Below the pieces are notes generated by a model. That model ran no database searches. It was not told the origin of the DNA and worked only from the letters and a program-made list of their open reading frames with translations. The translations under genes were made by a program, and so were the position numbers. From Clostridiales bacterium (GTDB lineage: Bacteria; Bacillota; Clostridia; Oscillospirales; Oscillospiraceae), in contig JALFRA010000025.1 of NCBI GenBank assembly GCA_022785125.1, forward strand, positions 1 to 47,215: DNA of 47,215 bases. Direction: 5' to 3'. The first letter of the stretch is position 1. Each line of letters begins with the position of its first letter. Below, piece by piece: positions 34,285 to 42,044 of the stretch.

Positions 34285-34314
34285 AGTTCATTCTCCTTTA
34301 TCTCTTAAAATCTC

Positions 34315-35598
34315 TTATTTCTCATCCTGATAAATGATCTTTCCGCCCACGATGGTGTATTTGATCTTTCCCTTCAGCTCCTTACCGGCGAAGGGGGTGT
34401 TGCGGCCCTTGGAGGCAAACTGCTCCGGGTCCACCGTCCACACCTCGTCCGGGTCAAAGATAACCACGTCGGCGTCAGCGCCGATGGCCAGCCGGCCCTT
34501 GGTGGGCAGACGGAGGATGCAGGCGGGATTGATGGTCATTTTCCGCAGAATATCGGACAGGGGCAGCTCCCCGGTGTGGTACAGATAGGTCAGGGTGACG
34601 CCCAGGGCGGTCTCCAGACCCACCATGCCGCTGGGGGCCTCGGTGAGGGGCCGGGCCTTCTCCTCGGCGGAGTGGGGAGCGTGGTCGGTAGCGATGGCGT
34701 CGATGGTGCCGTCCTTCAGGCCCTCGATGATGGCCTCCACATCGGACCAGGTCCGCAGAGGCGGGTTGACACGGGCCATGGTGCCCTGGGCCAAAATCTC
34801 ATCCTCGGTGAGGGAGAAATACTGGGGGCAGGTCTCACAGGTGATCTGCACGCCCTTGCGCTTATACCGCCGGACGATGGCCACCGATTTTGCGGTGGAG
34901 ATGTGGCAGATGTGGACCGCCGCGCCGGTCTCTTCGGCCAGCATGGCGTCCCGGGCCACCATCAGCTCCTCGGCGATGGCGGGCCGTCCGTCCAGACGCA
35001 GCTGGCGGGATACCCGCCCCTCGTTGACGGCATAGTTCTTCACCATGTCCGCGTCCTCACAGTGTGACAGGATGGTGAGATCCTGCCGGTGGGCCATGAT
35101 GAGACCGTCCCGCATCAGATTGGCGTTCTGGACGGGCACACCGTCGTCGGACAGGGCCACTGCTCCCGCCCCCTTCAGGGCCTCAAAATCAGTGAGTTCC
35201 TGGCCTCTCTGCCCCTTGGATACCGAGCCGATGGGCCAGACATGGACCCCGCAGGCCTCCGCCGCCTTTCTGCGGACAAAGTCCACCTGCTCGGGGCAGT
35301 CCACCGTGGGCCTGGTGTTGGGCATACAGGCGATGGAGGTAAAGCCGCCCCGGGCGGCGGCCGCCGCGCCGGTCTCGATGGTCTCCTTGTACTCAAATCC
35401 GGGCTCCCGCAGGTGGACGTGCATATCCACCAGTCCGGCGCACACGGTAAGTCCCGCCGCGTCGATGACCTGAGCGCCCGGCTCATTGATGTTGCTGCCG
35501 ATGACAGTCACCTTTCCGTCTTCCATCAGGATATCCATGACACCGCCGATGCCCCCCACAGGGTCCACCAGGCGTCCCTGACGAATCAACAGTTTCAC
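34315..35598 (-). CDS. pyrC: Dihydroorotase
   Basis: Zinc amidohydrolase closing carbamoyl-aspartate to dihydroorotate. It has 427 residues, type I. Metal ligands: CAGLVDMHVHLREPGFEYKE (HxH), the His in HICHISTAKS and the catalytic Asp in AIATDHAPHSAEEK. Translation is predicted to start at GTG 35598 (VKLLIRQGR) with GGAGTG just upstream; the longer frame to 35817 crosses the promoter and is not coding. First gene of pyrC-pyrF-ZnR-pyrK-pyrD. pyrB and pyrE are elsewhere. Confidence 0.96.
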   Translation of the reverse strand: MKLLIRQGRLVDPVGGIGGVMDILMEDGKVTVIGSNINEPGAQVIDAAGLTVCAGLVDMHVHLREPGFEYKETIETGAAAAARGGFTSIACMPNTRPTVDCPEQVDFVRRKAAEACGVHVWPIGSVSKGQRGQELTDFEALKGAGAVALSDDGVPVQNANLMRDGLIMAHRQDLTILSHCEDADMVKNYAVNEGRVSRQLRLDGRPAIAEELMVARDAMLAEETGAAVHICHISTAKSVAIVRRYKRKGVQITCETCPQYFSLTEDEILAQGTMARVNPPLRTWSDVEAIIEGLKDGTIDAIATDHAPHSAEEKARPLTEAPSGMVGLETALGVTLTYLYHTGELPLSDILRKMTINPACILRLPTKGRLAIGADADVVIFDPDEVWTVDPEQFASKGRNTPFAGKELKGKIKYTIVGGKIIYQDEK

Positions 35599-35719
35599 TG
35601 GATCACTCCTTTCCGTTTCGCGGGCCGGCTTTCGAGCCCAAACCCGCATTTGCACAGCAAAAAAGGGTACAGGTCCTTCCCCCGTCCCCTCCTGCAAGCC
35701 ACTGTGTTCTTCGTCCTTC

Positions 35720-35748
35720 ATTATAACTTGAATCGCATATTTTAGCAA
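35720..35748 (-). promoter_or_regulatory. Sigma-A promoter of the pyr operon and its leader
   Basis: On the minus strand TTGCTA, 17-nt spacer, TATAAT. Transcription would start near 35712, giving a leader of about 115 nt. It contains a possible hairpin around GGGCT-CGAA-AGCC (about 35618-35645), but no clear PyrR-type terminator/antiterminator was recognised. Confidence 0.75.
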
Positions 35749-35809
35749 TGGATTTTTCAGCATTCCGGGCAATAATAAATGCGGACATCCAAGGAAGGGA
35801 GCTGAGCAA

Positions 35810-35986
35810 ATGACCAATCACACCTTTTTAGGCGGCATGGGCCTTGGCATTCTGGCCGGGGCCGCTATGGGCATGGCGGTGGCCGCCAAGGGGATGCAGA
35901 ATCCCAAAATGCGCCGCATGGCCAAAAAGGCCACCCGGAAGATGGACCAGATGAAGGACGATCTGGCCGATACCATGGGCTTTTAA
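35810..35986 (+). CDS. Small glycine-zipper protein (58 aa)
   Basis: A 58-codon ORF with GGAAGGGAG upstream of ATG. Residues about 7-27 (LGGMGLGILAGAAMGMAVAA) form a Gly/Ala-rich hydrophobic helix of the YtxH/glycine-zipper type. The rest is charged and helical (MRRMAKKATRKMDQMKDDLA). It is likely membrane-associated. Its terminator directly follows. Function unknown; similar short proteins are common next to envelope or sporulation genes in Clostridia (general knowledge). Confidence 0.8.
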   Translation: MTNHTFLGGMGLGILAGAAMGMAVAAKGMQNPKMRRMAKKATRKMDQMKDDLADTMGF

Positions 35987-35993
35987 GCCAGAA

Positions 35994-36032
35994 GCAGCAA
36001 AAAAGACCGCCGTTGGCGGTCTTTTTTGCTGC
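35994..36032. terminator. Bidirectional terminator
   Basis: GCAGCAAAAAAGACCGCC-GTT-GGCGGTCTTTTTTGCTGC, an 18-bp stem with A/T-runs, between the 58-aa gene (+) and the cytidylate kinase-like gene (-). Confidence 0.9.
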
Positions 36033-36038
36033 AATTAC

Positions 36039-36617
36039 TCAGTAGAGCTGCCGGATCAGCTCCGCGCAGCGGTCAATGCCCAGGGTTCCGCTGTTGAGGG
36101 TAAGGTCATAGTTCTGGGCGTGGCCCCATTTCATATCGGTATAGAACCGGTGGTAAGCCGCCCGGCGCTTATCCTTCTCCTTCAGCCGTTGCTCCGGGGA
36201 TGCCTCCCGCTCACCGTATACCTCCACGATCCGTTTGGCCCGGAAGGCCATATCCGCGTGGATAAATACCCGCAGGCAGTCGGCCTTATCCCGAAGGATA
36301 TAGTCAGCACACCGGCCCACAATGACGCAGGATTCCTTCTCCGCCAGTTCAGTAATGATCCTGCACTGGATCTTCCAGATATAGTCCTCGTTAGTGGGGG
36401 CCGCAGTACCGTGGGCAAAAGCGGAGGCCAGTATCCCACCAGGGGCATACTCCCCCGCCTCCTTGATATAGTCTTTGTGAAGCCCGCTCTCCGCCGCAAT
36501 TTTCTCAATCAACTCGCTGTCATAGCAAGCAATACCCAGAGTTTCCGCCACCTTTTTGCCAATGGTACGGCCACCGCTGCCAAATTCGCGGCTGATGGTG
36601 ATAATCCTGTTTTTCAT
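36039..36617 (-). CDS. Cytidylate kinase-like family protein
   Basis: A 192-residue P-loop kinase-like protein. The N-terminal ITISREFGSGGRTIGKKVAE is the nucleotide-binding loop typical of the cytidylate kinase-like family, which is distinct from CmK proper. SCVIVGRCADYILRDKADCL and the R-x-x-x-x-R-rich lid (EKDKRRAAYHRFY) follow. The natural substrate is uncertain. ATG 36617 has GGAGAG about 8 nt upstream, and the MATE stop is about 17 nt upstream, so both may share a transcript. Confidence 0.88.
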   Translation of the reverse strand: MKNRIITISREFGSGGRTIGKKVAETLGIACYDSELIEKIAAESGLHKDYIKEAGEYAPGGILASAFAHGTAAPTNEDYIWKIQCRIITELAEKESCVIVGRCADYILRDKADCLRVFIHADMAFRAKRIVEVYGEREASPEQRLKEKDKRRAAYHRFYTDMKWGHAQNYDLTLNSGTLGIDRCAELIRQLY

Positions 36618-36634
36618 ACTCCATTCTCTCCTTT

Positions 36635-38038
36635 TCAAGCGATGTCAGGCGCTTTGGACTGTAACCGATGCTCCCGTTTCAGGTGGTCATGCTCATGGAT
36701 CAGCAGGCCAAGAGAGAGCAGGAAGGCCAGACCGTCGGCCACGGGGCCAGTCCACAGCACGCCGTCCACCCCCAACGCCAGGGGCAGGAGCAGAGCCGCA
36801 GGGATAAAGAAGATGATCTGCCGGGCCAGAGAGAGGATAGCGGACTGCACAGGCTTGCCAACTGCCTGGAGATAGACCGCCGCCACCGTCTGGAAACCAG
36901 TGAGGGGACAGAGCATCAGGAAGATGCGGAAGGCCTTCACGGCAAACTCATTGTAAAGTCCTTCCTCCGAGCCGAACAGAATAACCACGCTCATGGGGGC
37001 GAACTGGAAGATCAGGAAGGCCACGATAGACACCACCTCAGAGGCAATGAGAGAGATCTCCAGGGCCTTTTTCACCCGCTTGAAGTTCTTGGCTCCGTAG
37101 TTGAAGCCGATGATGGGCTGAGTGCCGGTGGCAATGCCCAGCAGGATGGAGATCATGATCTGGTTGACCTTCATCACGATGCCGGTGGCGGTCAGCGGGA
37201 TCTCAGAGCCATAAATGGAGGCAGCACCGTAAACCGCCAGCAGGTTATTGGTCAGCGCCATAACAATGGTGATGGCAAACTGGGTGATAAAGCTGCTCAG
37301 GCCGAAGGTCAGGATATTGCCGCAGGTCCGGCCGTTCAGGCGGAAGGAGGCGGCATCAGGATGGACGGTCTTGAACCGGGGCAGATAGACCGCCGACACC
37401 ACAAAGGAGGCCACCTGTCCGATCACCGTAGCGATGGCGGCACCCTGTACCCCCATATGAAAAACAAAGATAAAGACCGGGTCCAGAATCACGTTGAGGA
37501 CCGCACCGATGATCATGGAAAACATGGCATATTGGGGGCTTCCGTCTGCCCGGATCATGGAATTGATGGCGGCGGAGATCATCATGAAGGGCAAACCGAT
37601 ACCGATGATAAAGCCATAATCGATGGCATAATCACGCAGCGCATCCGTTGCGCCGAACAGGGTCAGAATCGGGTTGATAAACACCAGAAAAACCACCGCC
37701 AGAACAATACTGACAATAGTCACCAGAGCAACCGCATTGCCCACGCCCTTTTTGGCCACGTCCACCTTGCCCTCGCCCAGTTTCAGGCTCAGAAAGGCCG
37801 CGCCGCCGTTGCCGATCATCATCGCCAGGGCCAGGGCCACGATGGTGATGGGAAACACCACATTAGTGGCGCCGTTGCCCAGGTAGCCCACGCCCCAGCC
37901 GATAAAGATCTGGTCCACGATGTTGTACAGGGAATTGACCAGCAGGGCAATGACGCTGGGAACGGCAAATTTCAGGATCAACCGGCCAACGGGCTCCGTG
38001 GCAAAGGGACTCTCGCGCTCTGGTACTTCTTTTTCCAT
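36635..38038 (-). CDS. MATE family efflux transporter
   Basis: Membrane antiporter of 467 residues with about twelve hydrophobic helices. MATE features: N-terminal LILKFAVPSVIALLVNSLYN and IVDQIFIGWGVGYLGNGATN, the mid-protein repeat, and GIATGTQPIIGFNYGAKNFKR. The family exports cationic drugs using Na+ or H+; the substrate here is unknown. AAAAGGAGTG precedes ATG. A 20-bp copy of the MarR-site palindrome lies 20 nt upstream of the start, and a terminator hairpin separates it from marR. Confidence 0.93.
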   Translation of the reverse strand: MEKEVPERESPFATEPVGRLILKFAVPSVIALLVNSLYNIVDQIFIGWGVGYLGNGATNVVFPITIVALALAMMIGNGGAAFLSLKLGEGKVDVAKKGVGNAVALVTIVSIVLAVVFLVFINPILTLFGATDALRDYAIDYGFIIGIGLPFMMISAAINSMIRADGSPQYAMFSMIIGAVLNVILDPVFIFVFHMGVQGAAIATVIGQVASFVVSAVYLPRFKTVHPDAASFRLNGRTCGNILTFGLSSFITQFAITIVMALTNNLLAVYGAASIYGSEIPLTATGIVMKVNQIMISILLGIATGTQPIIGFNYGAKNFKRVKKALEISLIASEVVSIVAFLIFQFAPMSVVILFGSEEGLYNEFAVKAFRIFLMLCPLTGFQTVAAVYLQAVGKPVQSAILSLARQIIFFIPAALLLPLALGVDGVLWTGPVADGLAFLLSLGLLIHEHDHLKREHRLQSKAPDIA

Positions 38039-38057
38039 CTTGATTTACACTCCTTTT

Positions 38058-38077
38058 AGGTAACTAGTTACTTATTT
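38058..38077. promoter_or_regulatory. Putative MarR operator at the MATE gene
   Basis: Contains the perfect 12-bp palindrome GTAACTAGTTAC (38060-38071). On the minus strand the 20-nt site AAATAAGTAACTAGTTACCT differs at only one base from the site at 38613-38632. It lies just before the MATE ribosome binding site. Confidence 0.75.
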
Positions 38078-38083
38078 AGCGAT

Positions 38084-38130
38084 AAAAAAGCAGGCAGCGC
38101 GCTTGAGTTATCTCCTCAGCACACTGCCTG
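38084..38130 (-). terminator. Terminator or attenuator between marR and the MATE gene
   Basis: On the minus strand CAGGCAG ... CTGCCTG with an inner TGAG/CTCA pairing, then TTTTTT. It follows the marR stop by about 27 nt and ends before the MATE operator. Confidence 0.7.
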
Positions 38131-38156
38131 GGAATTTACTTTTTTTACAGAAAGGG

Positions 38157-38597
38157 TCACTCCAAATCGATATTGCTCAAGATCAGATCAATGGCCTCCT
38201 CCAGCATTTCCTTTTGCCGGAACGTAAAATCCCGGCATAGCTCCTCCAGTACCTCCCTGTCCTGCTCCAGAATGGTCTCATGGATTCCCGCAGAGCGCTC
38301 GGTACAGGTAATTTTCTTATATCGCCGGTCCTTCTCACTGGGCACACACCGGACCAATCCCTTGCTCTCCAGCCGCTGGAGCATCTTGGTCATGGCCGGA
38401 TGGGTCACGTGCTCAATGTGTTCCAGATCGTTTTGGTGGATCTCCTCTTTCCCGGCCACCTCCAGGCGGCTCACAGATCCCAGCACCCGCAGCTGGGCCC
38501 AGGTCAAACCCATATCAGCGGCCTTCTCATCCATCCGCCTGCGAAATTCCCGGCTGATGACTGCGATCTTCAGGCCAAAGGGCATCCTTCCCGTCAT
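38157..38597 (-). CDS. MarR family transcriptional regulator
   Basis: A 146-residue winged-helix regulator. The DNA-binding region is visible as DLEHIEHVTHPAMTKMLQRLESKGLVRCVPSEKDRRYKKITCTE around residues 58-95 (key pieces: VTHPAMTKMLQRLESKGL and the DRRYKKI wing). It most likely represses the neighbouring MATE pump and itself: both promoters carry GTAACTAGTTAC. GAGGTGGAAGT precedes ATG. The ligand is unknown. Confidence 0.92.
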   Translation of the reverse strand: MTGRMPFGLKIAVISREFRRRMDEKAADMGLTWAQLRVLGSVSRLEVAGKEEIHQNDLEHIEHVTHPAMTKMLQRLESKGLVRCVPSEKDRRYKKITCTERSAGIHETILEQDREVLEELCRDFTFRQKEMLEEAIDLILSNIDLE

Positions 38598-38612
38598 ACT
38601 TCCACCTCATCC

Positions 38613-38632
38613 AAATAAGTAACTAGTTACAT
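38613..38632. promoter_or_regulatory. Putative MarR autoregulatory operator
   Basis: AAATAAGTAACTAGTTACAT with perfect 12-bp core GTAACTAGTTAC (38619-38630), directly abutting the marR -10, so binding would block transcription start. Confidence 0.75.
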
Positions 38633-38659
38633 AGTATACTTCTTCCCGCGGTTTGTCAA
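38631..38659 (-). promoter_or_regulatory. Sigma-A promoter of marR
   Basis: On the minus strand TTGACA, 17-nt spacer, TACTAT, followed at once by the operator palindrome. Confidence 0.75.
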
Positions 38660-38668
38660 GGCGGTCGG

Positions 38669-39391
38669 TCACATCAGTCGTAAAATCTCCCGCTTGAGCC
38701 GGGCGATAATCCGCTTTTCCAGCCGGGAGATGTAGGACTGGGAGATGCCCAGGCTGTCGGCCACCTCCTTCTGTGTGCGCTCCGGCTTGCCGTCCAGTCC
38801 GAAGCGAAGGGTGATGATATGCCGCTCCCGCTCCTCCAGCCGCTCCAGAGCGTCCGAGAGCAGCTTGCGGTCCACATCCTCCTCGATGGGCTTCATCACC
38901 AGATCGCTGTCGGTGCCCAAAATGTCGGAGAGCAGCAGCTCATTGCCGTCCCAGTCGGTATTTAACGGCTCGTCAAAGGACACTTCGCTTTTCAGGTTGG
39001 TGGTCTTGCGCAGGTGCATCAAAATCTCATTTTCGATACACCTGGAGGCATAGGTGGCCAGCTTGATATTTTTGGCGGGCTGGTAGGTGTTGATGGCCTT
39101 GATGAGCCCGATGGTACCGATGGAGATGAGGTCCTCAATGCCTACCCCGGTATTTTCAAACCGGCGGGCGATATACACCACCAGCCGCAGGTTGCGCTCG
39201 ATGAGCTGGGATTTTACCCCCTCGTCCCCCTCGTCCAGGCGGCGGATGAGCTCCGCCTCCTCATCCCGGGACAGTGGGGGCGGCAGGGTATCGCTCCCCC
39301 CGATGTACATAATTTTGCCCGGCAGCCTCAGCCCCAGCCGCGCCAGCAGCTTTTGTATGCGCCCATACCAGCGCGTCTTCCAGCTCTTCAT
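38669..39391 (-). CDS. sigE: Sporulation sigma factor SigE
   Basis: Mother-cell sigma factor of early sporulation, made as inactive pro-SigE. It has 240 residues with an N-terminal pro-sequence ([27 protein letters not shown]) that the SpoIIGA protease removes. Region 2 ([20 protein letters not shown] and [20 protein letters not shown]) and region 4 ([37 protein letters not shown]) are clear. ATG 39391 is preferred because AAAGGAGG is 6 nt away; an ATG at 39397 abuts it. It follows spoIIGA. sigG, usually next in Bacillus, is not adjacent here. Confidence 0.97.
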   Translation of the reverse strand: MKSWKTRWYGRIQKLLARLGLRLPGKIMYIGGSDTLPPPLSRDEEAELIRRLDEGDEGVKSQLIERNLRLVVYIARRFENTGVGIEDLISIGTIGLIKAINTYQPAKNIKLATYASRCIENEILMHLRKTTNLKSEVSFDEPLNTDWDGNELLLSDILGTDSDLVMKPIEEDVDRKLLSDALERLEERERHIITLRFGLDGKPERTQKEVADSLGISQSYISRLEKRIIARLKREILRLM

Positions 39392-39403
39392 AGCCATCCT
39401 CCT

Positions 39404-40252
39404 TTATGCTCCGATGAGGGCGCAATAGCCGCCCCCGTCGGTGAGCCCGGTGGGCGACAGCGCTACCAGCAGGGGACCGTAGTCCTCCCCGCCCACCTTT
39501 ACCTTATCACTGCGCAGGGCCAGCAGCAGCCCGCACTCCACCCCCACGGCCTGATAGGGCAGCAGCCGGCACCGCAGGCCTGCGTTGCTCAGCCGCTCCA
39601 GAGCGGCGGAAGGGTCGCGGAGCTCTGCCTGACAGGGGGCGGTCCCCGGTGGAAACAGGGTCTTTACCTTCTCCCCCTCCGCCACCAATACCGGCCTGCC
39701 GGTGGCCGGATCGGTGAGGGTGTTGCCCGTATCCACCAATGCGGTGAGCACCGCCCGCCGTCCCCCCAGCTCCACCACCGCCGGGGCCAGCTCCCGCCGG
39801 GAGCTGTGGCGGGCGGCACGCTGAAAGAGCAGGGTAATGAGCCCATAGCACCCTGCCGCCGACAGCAGCACCAGCTTCAGGTCAAGAGGAGATGCCAACA
39901 CCCCATTGGCCATGGTAAGGCTGCGGCTGCCCAGCATCTGAAGGGCAAAGATGCCCCCGCCGAAGGCGGCGGACACCACAAAGAACACCAAGCACACCCG
40001 CAGCAGCCGCCGGCTGCCGCCGTAGCCGATCAGTACCGTCAGCACCCCCACCCCCACCTTGCACAGGGGATGGACCAGAAAGCCCAGCCCCGGCAGGAAC
40101 ACCGCCCCGGCGTAAGCCGCCCCCAGGGCGGCCCCCAGGGCCAAATGCCCCCGGCGGAGTATCTCCCCCGACAGCCGTCCGGCGGAGAGCAGCAGCAGAT
40201 AGTCCACCACAAAATTCAGCAAAAACACCTCGTCCAGATAGACCACTGTCAT
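39404..40252 (-). CDS. spoIIGA: Sigma-E processing peptidase SpoIIGA
   Basis: Membrane aspartic protease that activates pro-SigE after a signal from the forespore. It has 282 residues. The N-terminal half has five hydrophobic segments (VVYLDEVFLLNFVVDYLLLL first). The C-terminal protease domain carries the catalytic Asp174 in TALVDTGNTLTDPATGRPVL (family DTGN motif). ATG 40252 follows GGGGGAG; an upstream ATG at 40324 runs into repeat B and is not used. The stop is 12 nt before sigE, so one transcript is likely. No Spo0A box was recognised upstream, where repeat B begins about 28 nt away. Confidence 0.94.
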   Translation of the reverse strand: MTVVYLDEVFLLNFVVDYLLLLSAGRLSGEILRRGHLALGAALGAAYAGAVFLPGLGFLVHPLCKVGVGVLTVLIGYGGSRRLLRVCLVFFVVSAAFGGGIFALQMLGSRSLTMANGVLASPLDLKLVLLSAAGCYGLITLLFQRAARHSSRRELAPAVVELGGRRAVLTALVDTGNTLTDPATGRPVLVAEGEKVKTLFPPGTAPCQAELRDPSAALERLSNAGLRCRLLPYQAVGVECGLLLALRSDKVKVGGEDYGPLLVALSPTGLTDGGGYCALIGA

Positions 40253-40279
40253 GCCGCTCCCCCCTTCCGGCGTGCAAAC

Positions 40280-40550
40280 ATTATTATAATGCGTACCGAA
40301 CAAGGCCAAATGCCTTGAAAACACCGACTCTCAAGATCAGTTGGCTTTGTTCAAGTGCAAGGTTTTTGGAGGATCTCGTCCAAAAACCTTGCACCTTCTG
40401 TTGGTGTGTTGAGACGCACCAACAGAAATACGCATTGTAACAATGGCTGAATTTCATAGAAACAGCCAATTCGAGCTGTTTTTATGAAATTGCGCGGCTC
40501 CCTCCGCGCGAATAAACCGCATCGCGGTTTATTCAGCAGGCATTATTATA
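40280..40550 (-). repeat. Multi-hairpin repeat element, copy B
   Basis: Reverse-oriented homologue of copy A (5935-6205), about 270 bp. Read on the minus strand: terminal TATAATAATGCCTGCTGAA, an 11-bp stem GAATAAACCGC/GCGGTTTATTC, a GC stem, a long AATTTCATA stem, the invariant CAGCCATTGTTACAATG linker, a TTCTGTTGGTG stem, a 16-bp GTGCAAGGTTTTTGGA stem, a GAACAAAGCC stem and a terminal CATTATAATAATG. Stem bases that differ from A usually change on both sides. It lies between hisC and spoIIGA; its right end supplies TATAAT 36 nt before the spoIIGA start. Confidence 0.88.
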
Positions 40551-40591
40551 CCTGCCTGTCTCCATAAAAAAGGTCAGATTCCGGTCAGGGC

Positions 40592-40631
40592 AAAAAAATG
40601 CCCCGGCGCAAACCATCGTTCGCGTCGAGGC
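40592..40631 (-). terminator. Terminator after hisC
   Basis: On the minus strand GCCTCGACGC ... GCGCCGGGGC (one mismatch, one G-T pair) followed by ATTTTTTT. It lies 20 nt past the hisC stop. Confidence 0.75.
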
Positions 40632-40650
40632 GTTTTTACAAAAATGGTTC

Positions 40651-41709
40651 TTATCCCACCAGCTCCGCCATGGCGGCGCACAGAGCCTGCATCTCCTGGT
40701 CAGTTCCTATGGTGATCCGCAGGTAATCCCGAATGCGGGGCTTGTCCCACCAGCGGACCAGGATGCCCTGCTGACGCAGGCCGTCCAGCAGCTCCTTGGC
40801 GGGCACATCGGGATGGGAGACAAAGAGGAAATTGGCGGCGGAGTCGGTGACAAGAAAGCCCAGCTTCTTCAGGTGGGCGGCAGTACACTCCCGGGTGTTC
40901 TGGATCTTCATGGAGGTGGCCCGCAGATAATCCCGATCCCGCAGGGCTCCCTCGGCTCCCGCCAGGGCCAGACGATCCAGGGTATAGGAGTTAAAGGAAT
41001 TCTTCACGCAGTTGAGGGCGGCGATCAGCTCCGCGTTGCCCATGGCAAAGCCCACCCGCAGCCCGGCCAGGGAGCGGGATTTAGACATGGTCTGCACCAC
41101 CACCAGGTTGGGATAGCGGTCAATGAGCTCCACAGCGGAGTGGGCTCCGAAGTCCACATAGGCCTCGTCCACCACCACCACAGCGTCCGGGTTGGCCTCC
41201 AGCACCGCCCGGATGCCGCACAGGGACAGCTCCCGTCCGGTGGGGGCGTTGGGATTGGCAATGACTACGCCGCCGTTGGGCTCCAGGAAGGGCTCCAGCG
41301 GCAGAGCGAAATGCTCGTCCAGCGGCACTTCCCGGTAGGTCAGGCCGTACAGATCGGCATAGACGGGATAAAAGCTGTATGTAATGTCCGCAAAAAGGAT
41401 GGGCCGGTCCGGATCAAAGAAGGCCTGGAAGCACATAGCCAGCACTTCGTCGGAGCCGTTGCCCACAAAGACCTGGGAGGGCTTCAGGCCGTAGGTGGCC
41501 CCCAGCAGCTCCCGCAGGGTGGTGCAATCCGGGTCGGGATAGAGCCGCAGGGTATCACAGGCCGCTTCCCGGATGGCCGCCAGGGCCATGGGAGAGGGCG
41601 GATAGGGGTTCTCATTGGTGTTCAGCTTAATGAATTTCCGGTCCCGGGGCTGCTCCCCCGGCACATAGGGGGTCAGTGCCCTGGCCCGCGCGCTCCAATA
41701 CTGGTTCAT
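40651..41709 (-). CDS. hisC: Histidinol-phosphate aminotransferase
   Basis: PLP enzyme of histidine synthesis making histidinol phosphate from imidazole-acetol phosphate and glutamate. It has 352 residues, fold type I. The start shows KLNTNENPYPPSP, the PLP-phosphate region VFVGNGSDEVLAM, VVVDEAYVDFG with the PLP Asp, and the Schiff-base Lys210 in TMSKSRSLAGLRVGFAMG. DUF951 upstream overlaps its start (ATGA). No other his gene is in the window, so broader aromatic or amino acid transaminase activity is possible. Confidence 0.92.
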   Translation of the reverse strand: MNQYWSARARALTPYVPGEQPRDRKFIKLNTNENPYPPSPMALAAIREAACDTLRLYPDPDCTTLRELLGATYGLKPSQVFVGNGSDEVLAMCFQAFFDPDRPILFADITYSFYPVYADLYGLTYREVPLDEHFALPLEPFLEPNGGVVIANPNAPTGRELSLCGIRAVLEANPDAVVVVDEAYVDFGAHSAVELIDRYPNLVVVQTMSKSRSLAGLRVGFAMGNAELIAALNCVKNSFNSYTLDRLALAGAEGALRDRDYLRATSMKIQNTRECTAAHLKKLGFLVTDSAANFLFVSHPDVPAKELLDGLRQQGILVRWWDKPRIRDYLRITIGTDQEMQALCAAMAELVG

Positions 41710-41900
41710 GTCTCGTCCTCCCCCGGCCGAATGATCTTTTTAATGCTTTTTTCCGCTTTGCTCCGGGGGATCATCAGCTCATGGCCGCATCCCGCACACC
41801 GCAGACGGAAATCCATCCCTACCCGCAGCACCTGCCACCGTCGGCTGCCGCAGGGATGCTCCTTCTTCAGCTCCAGCACGTCGCCCACATGGATGTCCAT
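41706..41900 (-). CDS. DUF951 family protein
   Basis: Short 64-residue protein. It starts MDIHVGDVLELKKEHPCGS and has RLRCAGCGHELMIPRSK, matching the DUF951 zinc-knuckle-like family found across Firmicutes, of unknown role. ATG 41900 follows GGGGGAGG by 4 nt; an ATG at 41924 upstream lies in the leader. Its stop overlaps the hisC start (ATGA). Confidence 0.9.
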   Translation of the reverse strand: MDIHVGDVLELKKEHPCGSRRWQVLRVGMDFRLRCAGCGHELMIPRSKAEKSIKKIIRPGEDET

Positions 41901-41942
41901 GGGTCCTCCCCCTTTTTGCTTCACTTTATCCGTGTAAAGAAT

Positions 41943-41971
41943 ATTATAAATTCCCGGTCCCCCTCTGTCAA
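41943..41971 (-). promoter_or_regulatory. Consensus sigma-A promoter of DUF951-hisC
   Basis: On the minus strand TTGACA, exactly 17 nt, TATAAT, the best promoter in the window. It lies 43 nt before the DUF951 start and faces away from the S1-domain gene. Confidence 0.85.
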
Positions 41972-42044
41972 TTCAAGGTTCCCCATTGCATATCATTGTC
42001 TGGTAAGAAAAAAATCACCCCAACGCAGAAAGGATTTGGTCAGA

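Noticed and set aside
36039-36617. Housekeeping CMP kinase (cmk)
   Set aside because: The P-loop and lid match the cytidylate kinase-like family, which differs from canonical Cmk, so no cmk symbol is given.
41676-42044. Longer N-terminus for the S1 protein
   Set aside because: The upstream frame crosses the divergent promoter and the DUF951 gene on the other strand and has no ribosome binding site.
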